Source of the DNA: Terriglobia bacterium
Lineage (GTDB): Bacteria; Acidobacteriota; Terriglobia; Versatilivoradales; Versatilivoraceae
Assembly: GCA_951813285.1 (NCBI GenBank)
Contig: OX638355.1
Coordinates: forward strand, 1,087,136 to 1,151,135
Direction: 5' to 3'
Length of the DNA stretch: 64,000 nucleotides
How positions within the stretch are numbered: position 1 is the stretch's first letter; each line of letters opens with the position of its first letter. Under the pieces are notes generated by a model, which saw only the letters and a list, made by a program, of their open reading frames with translations, ran no database searches and was not told the DNA's origin. The position numbers were made by a program, and so were the translations under genes. Below are positions 58,887 to 64,000 of the stretch, piece after piece.

Positions 58887-59127
58887 GAAAACAACGCTCA
58901 ACTTCGATGACCACCTGATCCGCACCGCCAAGATCCTTGCCGCTCAGCAAGGGGAGACCCTGACCCGACTGATCGAACGCGCCCTGCGAGATTACCTGCA
59001 AGCCGGTCCACGTGACTCGGCGCGCCAGTTTCGGGCAAAGTTGCTGACCAAGCGAGGCCGTGCGGTCGCCGGGGTCAATCTGGACGACCGGGACGCCCTC
59101 TACGAGCGGATGGAGGCGCCCGATTGA
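58885..59127 (+). CDS. VapB-type antitoxin (ribbon-helix-helix)
   Basis: An 80-residue protein. The N-terminus MKTTLNFDDHLIRTAKILAA then GETLTRLIERALRDYL is a ribbon-helix-helix DNA-binding module (short beta strand and two helices). The C-terminal part (LLTKRGRAVAGVNLDDRDAL) should wrap around and block the toxin. Its stop overlaps the toxin start by four bases (TTGA), the usual coupling. The palindrome over its start codon is the likely autoregulatory site. It is a stable small pair and a possible plasmid-or-island marker, near repeat-rich DNA. Confidence 0.88.
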   Translation: MKTTLNFDDHLIRTAKILAAQQGETLTRLIERALRDYLQAGPRDSARQFRAKLLTKRGRAVAGVNLDDRDALYERMEAPD

Positions 59128-59555
59128 TTGCGGTCGACACGAACATTCTTGTTCATGCGCACCGCGAGGAGTCGCCCAAGCATCTCGCCGCTCACGCACG
59201 CGTCGTCGCCCTCGCCGAGTCCCCTGCCCGCTGGGGTATCCCGGTATTTTGCGTCGGCGAATTCGTTCGCGTCATCACCCACCCCAGGCTGTTCAATCCT
59301 CCTTACTCCGCCAACGAAGCGTGCCAGGCACTGACCAGGCTGCTTGCCTCACCGAGTGTGACCGTGGTCCGCCCCGGTTCCGCCTATCCGGAGCTCCTGT
59401 TGGAAGCGGTCCGCGAGGCAAACGCCATTGGCAACGTAGCGTTCGATGCTCAGATTGTGGCACTGTGCCGGGAGAACGGCATTTCCCGCCTCTTGACAGA
59501 GGATCGCGACTTCGACCGCTTCCGGGGCCTCGTCATCGAACGCCTCGAGGTGTGA
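59124..59555 (+). CDS. VapC-type PIN-domain toxin (ribonuclease)
   Basis: A 143-residue PIN-domain protein. Acidic residues of the magnesium site are D in VDTNILVH, E in CVGEFVRV, D in GNVAFDAQIVAL and D in LLTEDRDFDRF. VapC toxins cleave tRNA or rRNA. The TTG start at 59124 overlaps the antitoxin stop. The upstream antitoxin should inhibit it. It converges on the symporter gene 31 bases away. Nothing in the sequence suggests it is broken. Confidence 0.93.
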   Translation: MIAVDTNILVHAHREESPKHLAAHARVVALAESPARWGIPVFCVGEFVRVITHPRLFNPPYSANEACQALTRLLASPSVTVVRPGSAYPELLLEAVREANAIGNVAFDAQIVALCRENGISRLLTEDRDFDRFRGLVIERLEV

Positions 59556-59586
59556 TCACGGTCAGAAGCCGATTCCCGATATCCGG

Positions 59587-61047
59587 TCAACCTCCCAGCC
59601 TTGCCCGGACGTGGCCCACCCCGACCGTGACCAGGCAGCCTATCAAGGTGTGCCAGGTGTAGTCGACTCGGGTCAGTGTCAGGACGAGGGCCATGGCCGG
59701 AATGCCGGCCAGGAATCCGGCGAGAGCGTCGCCGGATTTGGGCCGCTTGGACAGAAGCCCCAGGAAGAAGATTCCCAACAGGCTGCCGTAGGTCACCGAG
59801 GCGATGCGCAGCCCCAACTCCACCACCGGGTTGCGGGTGTCGGTGAAGAGCATGGCGCCTCCGATGAGGGCCAGTCCCCAAAGCAGGGTGAAGGTTCTGG
59901 ACCAGAACATCTCCTGCCGGGCATCGAAAGCCCGGGCTCGTTTGGAAATACGGAACAGGTCCAGGTAGGTGGAGGAGGCCAGGGAGCTGATGGCCGAGGA
60001 GAGGGTCCCCATGGCGGAGGCCAGCACGCCGGCGATGACCAGCCCGGCCAGTCCGCTGGGGAGCTGCTCCACGATGAACTTGGGAAACACCTGGTCGGAA
60101 CTCTTCAGTCCGAGCTGAGTGAGGTCGGCGCCGCCGTAAAAGGCGAACAGGCACAGTCCAAGCATCAGGAAGAACGCGAACTGGAGCACGATGACGGCAG
60201 CGTCCAGAAGCAGGGCCCGCTGGCTTTCCCGGGCGTTCCGGCAGGCCAGCAGGCGTTGGACCAGGAGTTGGTCGGTGCCGTGAGAGGCCATGGTAAGAAA
60301 GATTCCTCCCAGCAGGCTTCCGGTCAGGGTGTAGGGAGAGGTCAGCCACTCCATCAGGCCCGCTCCTCCAAAGGGGTTCAGCACCGAGAGCTTGTCCGCG
60401 CCGGCCGCGGTGCTGAAGCGGACCACGTCCTCCCACCCCTGGGGCAGGTGGTTCAATATGAGAGCCATGGCTACGGCGGCCCCGGCCAGGTAGATGAACG
60501 TCTGCACCACGTCCATGGCCACCACCGCCTTGAGTCCCCCCATGTAAGTGTAGATAAGGGTAAAGACGCCAATCAGGAGGATGCTTGCCGGGTAGCTCAG
60601 GCCGGTGATGAGGTGGAGGGGAATGGCCGAAGCGAACAGGCGGACCCCCGAGGCCAGCACGCGGGTGACGATGAATACGGAGGAGGTCAATCGGCGCAGG
60701 GGCAGGCCGAACCGTTTGCCGATGAAGTCATATGCGGTCTCCAGTTCCCCATGGTAGTAGGCCGGGATGAAGAAGAGAGCCACCAGGCAGCGTCCGACAA
60801 AGTAACCCAGGGCCAGTTGGAGGAAGTGCAGGTTTCCCTGGTAAGCCAGGCCGGGAACGCTGATGAAGGTCAGGGTGCTGGTCTCGCTGGCCACCACCGA
60901 GAGCCCCACCGCCCACCAGGGAAGGGCTCGGCCGCCCAGAAAATAATCTCGGGAAGACTGCTGGCGGCCGCCGATTCGGGTGCCGATCCAGGCCACGCCC
61001 ACTAGGTAGACCGCGATGATGGCGTAGTCGATCCAGTTGAGTCCCAT
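59587..61047 (-). CDS. Sodium:solute symporter (SSS family)
   Basis: A 486-residue membrane protein with about thirteen helices of the PutP/Sglt type. The N-terminus (NWIDYAIIAVYLVGVAWIG), the sodium-binding-type segment (GGRALPWWAVGLSVVASETS) and GGLKAVVAMDVVQTFIYLAG match the family, as does VASAMGTLSSAISSLASSTY. Substrate cannot be told: amino acid, sugar, pantothenate or short-chain acid. ATG 61047 is chosen; a short basic extension is possible. hemL ends about 100 bases upstream on the same strand and a shared transcript is possible but not evident. Confidence 0.92.
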   Translation of the reverse strand: MGLNWIDYAIIAVYLVGVAWIGTRIGGRQQSSRDYFLGGRALPWWAVGLSVVASETSTLTFISVPGLAYQGNLHFLQLALGYFVGRCLVALFFIPAYYHGELETAYDFIGKRFGLPLRRLTSSVFIVTRVLASGVRLFASAIPLHLITGLSYPASILLIGVFTLIYTYMGGLKAVVAMDVVQTFIYLAGAAVAMALILNHLPQGWEDVVRFSTAAGADKLSVLNPFGGAGLMEWLTSPYTLTGSLLGGIFLTMASHGTDQLLVQRLLACRNARESQRALLLDAAVIVLQFAFFLMLGLCLFAFYGGADLTQLGLKSSDQVFPKFIVEQLPSGLAGLVIAGVLASAMGTLSSAISSLASSTYLDLFRISKRARAFDARQEMFWSRTFTLLWGLALIGGAMLFTDTRNPVVELGLRIASVTYGSLLGIFFLGLLSKRPKSGDALAGFLAGIPAMALVLTLTRVDYTWHTLIGCLVTVGVGHVRARLGG

Positions 61048-61147
61048 GGGTGGAGGGTTCTCTGCGGGCGCCCGTCCGAAAGGGGCGGGCCGACTCCACC
61101 CCCCGAACCTCTCTACCACCCTCAAAAACAGGGCGGGCGTCGTCCTT

Positions 61148-62479
61148 TCAGCGGGACCACTCGGCAAAGACCTCGGCGGCCGCGGCCACGGTCTCTTCGA
61201 TGTCGGCGGGGGTGTGGGCCGTGGAGAGGAAGGCGGCTTCGAACTGGCTGGGAGGCAGATAGATTCCCCGATGCAGCATGTCCCAGAAGAACCGCGAGAA
61301 GCGCTCCGGATCGGAGCGCTTGGCCGAGGGGAAGTCAGTAACGGGAGCGCCGGCGCCTTGGCCGGATTGGGCCTGTTCAGCGCCCGGATTTCCCGGCGTA
61401 AAGAAGAGCGTGAACATGCTGCCGACGTGATTTACGTGGACGGAGACACCGGCCTGGTTGGCCGCACGGGTCAGGCCGGCCTGGAGTTGTTCGGCCAGGC
61501 GCTCGAGCCCGTCGTAGGTCCCGGGCCGTTCGAGGATTTTCAGGGTGGCGATGCCCGCCGTTACCGCCAGAGGGTTTCCCGAGAGGGTGCCGGCCTGATA
61601 GACGGGACCGGTCGGAGCCAGCCGGCTCATGATCTCGTCTCGACCGCCGTAAGCTCCGACAGGAAGGCCACCGCCGATGACTTTGCCCAGGATGGTCAGA
61701 TCCGGCTGAACTCCAAAGCGTTCCTGGGCTCCTCCGTAGGCGATGCGGAATCCGGTCATCACTTCGTCGAAAATCAGCAGCGCGCCGTGCTGCCGGGTGA
61801 TGGCGCGCACCCCTTCCAGGAAGCCCGGCTGCGGGGGGACACAACCCATGTTCCCGACCACCGGTTCCAGGATCACGGCTGCAATCCTGTCATTGTGGCG
61901 GGCAAAGGCTTCCTCGACCGCGGGCAGTTGGTTGAAGGAGCAGGTCAGGGTCAGCCGGGCCAGTTCCGAGGGTACGCCGGGGCTGTCGGGCAGTCCCAGG
62001 GTCGCCACCCCGGACCCCGCCTTTACCAGCAGGCTGTCGCCGTGGCCGTGGTAGCACCCCTCGAACTTCAGGATCATGGGACGACCCGTAAAGGCGCGGG
62101 CCAGCCGCAGGGCGGCCATGCTGGCTTCGGTGCCGGAGCTGGTGAGGCGCACCTTCTCAACCGAGGGAAAGGCCTGGTGGATCTGCTCGGCCAGCTCCAC
62201 TTCCCGTTCGGTGGAAGCGCCGAAGCTGGTGCCGGTTTCCAGGACGCCTCGCAGGGCCGCCATCACCTCGGGGTGGCAGTGACCCAGAATGAGCGGACCC
62301 CAGGAGCCCACGTAGTCGAGGTAGCCGTTGCGGTCCACGTCGTAGATGCGGGCCCCCTTGCCGTGATCCATGAACAGGGGGTTGCCTCCCACGGCCTGGA
62401 AGGCTCTGGCCGGTGAGTTGACGCCGCCCGGAATGAATTTCCGGGCTCTCTCGTAAAGTTGTTGGGACTTTCGGTACAA
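61148..62479 (-). CDS. hemL: Glutamate-1-semialdehyde 2,1-aminomutase
   Basis: A 443-residue PLP enzyme that makes 5-aminolevulinate in the C5 pathway of tetrapyrrole synthesis. Landmarks: [70 protein letters not shown] and the PLP lysine in [16 protein letters not shown]. The TTG start at 62479 has GGGAGGG four to five bases upstream and is well supported. It lies 14 bases downstream of hemB, so the two form an operon. No hemA is in the window. Confidence 0.96.
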   Translation of the reverse strand: MYRKSQQLYERARKFIPGGVNSPARAFQAVGGNPLFMDHGKGARIYDVDRNGYLDYVGSWGPLILGHCHPEVMAALRGVLETGTSFGASTEREVELAEQIHQAFPSVEKVRLTSSGTEASMAALRLARAFTGRPMILKFEGCYHGHGDSLLVKAGSGVATLGLPDSPGVPSELARLTLTCSFNQLPAVEEAFARHNDRIAAVILEPVVGNMGCVPPQPGFLEGVRAITRQHGALLIFDEVMTGFRIAYGGAQERFGVQPDLTILGKVIGGGLPVGAYGGRDEIMSRLAPTGPVYQAGTLSGNPLAVTAGIATLKILERPGTYDGLERLAEQLQAGLTRAANQAGVSVHVNHVGSMFTLFFTPGNPGAEQAQSGQGAGAPVTDFPSAKRSDPERFSRFFWDMLHRGIYLPPSQFEAAFLSTAHTPADIEETVAAAAEVFAEWSR

Positions 62480-62493
62480 GATCCCTCCCTGGG

Positions 62494-63486
62494 CTAGGAT
62501 CCGGCGGCGGCCTGACCCTGAAGGAGCTTCACCGCTGCCTTGGCGAAATACGTAATGATCCAGTCGGCCCCGGCCCGCCGGATGCAGGTGAGCGATTCCA
62601 GGATGGTCAGTGCTTCATCCAGCCAGCCGTTTCTGTGGGCGGCCACGAGAGCGGAATACTCGCCGCTGACCTGATAGGCCGCCACCGGCAGATTGAATTC
62701 CGTCCTGACCCGGTAGATGACGTCCAGGTAAGGCATGGCCGGTTTGACCATCACGATGTCGGTTCCCTCCTCGATGTCCAGAGCGACCTCGCGCAGGGCC
62801 TCCCGCTGATTGGCAGGGTCCATCTGATAGGAGCGCCGGTCTCCGAATTGAGGGGCCGAGTCGGCCGCCTCCCGGAAGGGTCCATAGAACCCGGAGGCGT
62901 ATTTGGCGGCGTAGGACAGGATGGGGGTCTTTTCGAACCCGTGATCGTCCAGCCTGTCCCGAATGGCCTCCACGCGGCCGTCCATCATGTCCGAGGGAGC
63001 GATCAGGTCGGCGCCGGCCCGGGCATAGACCAGGGCGGTTCGGGCCAATAGTTCCAGGGTGGGGTCGTTGTCGACATCCCCATCTTGAACCCGGCCGCAG
63101 TGGCCGTGCGAGGTGTACTCGCAGAGACAGACGTCGGTGATGACCAGCAGATCGGGGACGGCTGCCTTCACGGCCCGCACCGCCGAGGGGATGATGCCCT
63201 CCTCGGCATAGGCCCCACTGCCCTCCGCATCCTTCGACGGCGGGATTCCGAAAAGCAGCACGGCAGGGATTCCCAGCGACCGCACCTGGTGGCACTCCTC
63301 CACCAGTCGATCCACGGAAAAGTGGTAGTTCCCGGGCATGGAGGGGATTTCCCGCTTCACACCCTCGCCAGGACAGGCGAAAAGGGGATAGATGAAGTCG
63401 AGCGGGGACAGCCGGGTCTCGCGCACCATGGCTCGCAGCAGGTGGCTGCTGCGCAGGCGGCGCGGTCGGTAGAATGGCTTGGGCAC
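62494..63486 (-). CDS. hemB: Porphobilinogen synthase (5-aminolevulinate dehydratase)
   Basis: A 330-residue barrel enzyme condensing two 5-aminolevulinate molecules into porphobilinogen. Zinc-binding cysteines lie in [16 protein letters not shown], the first Schiff-base lysine is in [18 protein letters not shown] and the second in [16 protein letters not shown] 63486 is the start (ATG absent), with GGGGGG upstream. It is the first gene of the hemB-hemL operon on the minus strand. Length and motifs are normal. Confidence 0.96.
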   Translation of the reverse strand: MPKPFYRPRRLRSSHLLRAMVRETRLSPLDFIYPLFACPGEGVKREIPSMPGNYHFSVDRLVEECHQVRSLGIPAVLLFGIPPSKDAEGSGAYAEEGIIPSAVRAVKAAVPDLLVITDVCLCEYTSHGHCGRVQDGDVDNDPTLELLARTALVYARAGADLIAPSDMMDGRVEAIRDRLDDHGFEKTPILSYAAKYASGFYGPFREAADSAPQFGDRRSYQMDPANQREALREVALDIEEGTDIVMVKPAMPYLDVIYRVRTEFNLPVAAYQVSGEYSALVAAHRNGWLDEALTILESLTCIRRAGADWIITYFAKAAVKLLQGQAAAGS

Positions 63487-63652
63487 GAATCCCCCCGGGA
63501 CCCAGGACGGCCCGATTGTAGCATAGGCGCCCGGTTGTCCATCGGCGGCGGATTCATCGCCTTACCGTCTATAATTGCCTCGCCACAGCACCGGCGGCGC
63601 AACGCGGGTTTCAGGGAATAGAGCCGGCTGGGCCGCCGCGGGAGGAATGCTC

Positions 63653-64000
63653 ATGACCATTCGTTACAAAAAGGGCAAGAGTCGTCGGGCGGGATTGTCC
63701 CGCCTTGTCGAGATCAGCCGAAGGGGTTTCCTGCAGGCCGGAGCCCTGGCGGGTTTGGGTCGGATCGGCCGACTGCAGGCCGGGCCTCAGGCCGATTCCG
63801 GGTTGGAGTTGGCGGGCCGGCAGATACGGGTCAGGGTCCGTCGGGACCTGGGCCTGAGGATCCTGGATCGCGACGGGCAGGCGGTCTGGTCGACCTCCAG
63901 CCGCAAGAAACCGGAGGCAGTGTGGGTTTCTTCGGGTTCCGGTGAGGAGAAACGGGCCGCCTTCGAAGCAGCTGGCCGCCGGCAGCAGGAGGTCTTCAGC
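63653..64000 (+). CDS. Tat-exported protein, N-terminal part (runs off window)
   Basis: 116 codons up to the edge. The twin-arginine signal is [19 protein letters not shown] near residues 21-39. What follows (GLELAGRQIRVRVRRDLGLR, LDRDGQAVWSTSSRKKPEAV) is beta-rich, similar to the N-terminal domain of some glycoside hydrolases, but too little is present to name it. GGGAGGAA lies six bases before ATG 63653; ATG 63647 is out of frame. It diverges from hemB. Confidence 0.6.
   Translation, partial: MTIRYKKGKSRRAGLSRLVEISRRGFLQAGALAGLGRIGRLQAGPQADSGLELAGRQIRVRVRRDLGLRILDRDGQAVWSTSSRKKPEAVWVSSGSGEEKRAAFEAAGRRQQEVFS

Overview
The window is GC-rich, densely coded and bacterial. The gene set points to a Gram-negative heterotroph: C5-pathway haem genes (hemB, hemL), FabI, ClpB, GrpE, a two-subunit 2-oxoacid:ferredoxin oxidoreductase, a GldA/F/G-like ABC system with DUF4340, cytochrome-like DUF1549/DUF1553 and DUF1501 proteins, several Tat-exported proteins and three DapA-superfamily genes. 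DUF1501/DUF1549/DUF1553 pairs are typical of Planctomycetota, Verrucomicrobiota and Acidobacteriota. Acidobacteriota seems the most likely, but no rRNA or phylogenetic marker here settles it.

Layout. 1-2459 (minus): MFS permease, DapA-type lyase/aldolase and the start of a transketolase-like gene. 2460-4794: gene-free, packed with dispersed repeats. 4795-10982 (plus): cyclase-family protein, zinc alcohol dehydrogenase, then KorA/KorB bracketed by two CBS-pair proteins. 11027-11807: two small unknowns. 12125-16806: a tightly coupled ABC operon (ATPase, permease, GldG-like, DUF4340), then a Trm112-like protein. 17437-21177: clpB and grpE, each followed by a 208-bp repeat element. 21564-28320: HTH-receiver fusion, lipoprotein, fabI, a Rho-N-like small protein, a radical SAM enzyme, a membrane-anchored unknown, a LysR regulator and a small island of decayed accessory genes. 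28321-35236 (minus): DUF1549/DUF1553 protein, DUF1501 protein, exported DapA-like protein and Ldh-family oxidoreductase. 35542-38013: HpaI-type aldolase, SDR and an unknown. 38102-42183 (minus): DapA-type enzyme, M1 peptidase and a membrane protein. 42829-49276 (plus): cupin, aldo/keto reductase, alpha/alpha-toroid protein, second cupin and two Tat-exported paralogues. 49718-59555: MFS permease, repeats, SDR, DMT exporter, site-2 protease, DUF512 protein, pgsA, tRNA-Val, more repeats, DUF454 and a VapBC pair. 59587-64000: sodium:solute symporter, hemL, hemB and the start of another Tat-exported protein.

How the parts fit. Much of the window looks like oxidative catabolism of small organic acids or sugars: several aldolases/lyases, SDR and Ldh dehydrogenases, cupins, three transporters and exported hydrolase-like proteins. 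KorAB would feed electrons from 2-oxoacids to ferredoxin, perhaps under adenylate control by the flanking CBS proteins.

The most distinctive non-coding signal is a set of interlocking short repeat elements: a 208-bp element with about 34-bp terminal inverted repeats (four copies), a 159-bp element, a lysine-codon-rich element and a small inverted-repeat element built on CCCGCATT. They cluster in intergenic space, often directly at 3' ends of genes, and extend at least three reading frames (grpE, an MFS gene and a radical SAM gene). No transposase gene is present. I did not find a clear new defence or CRISPR system.
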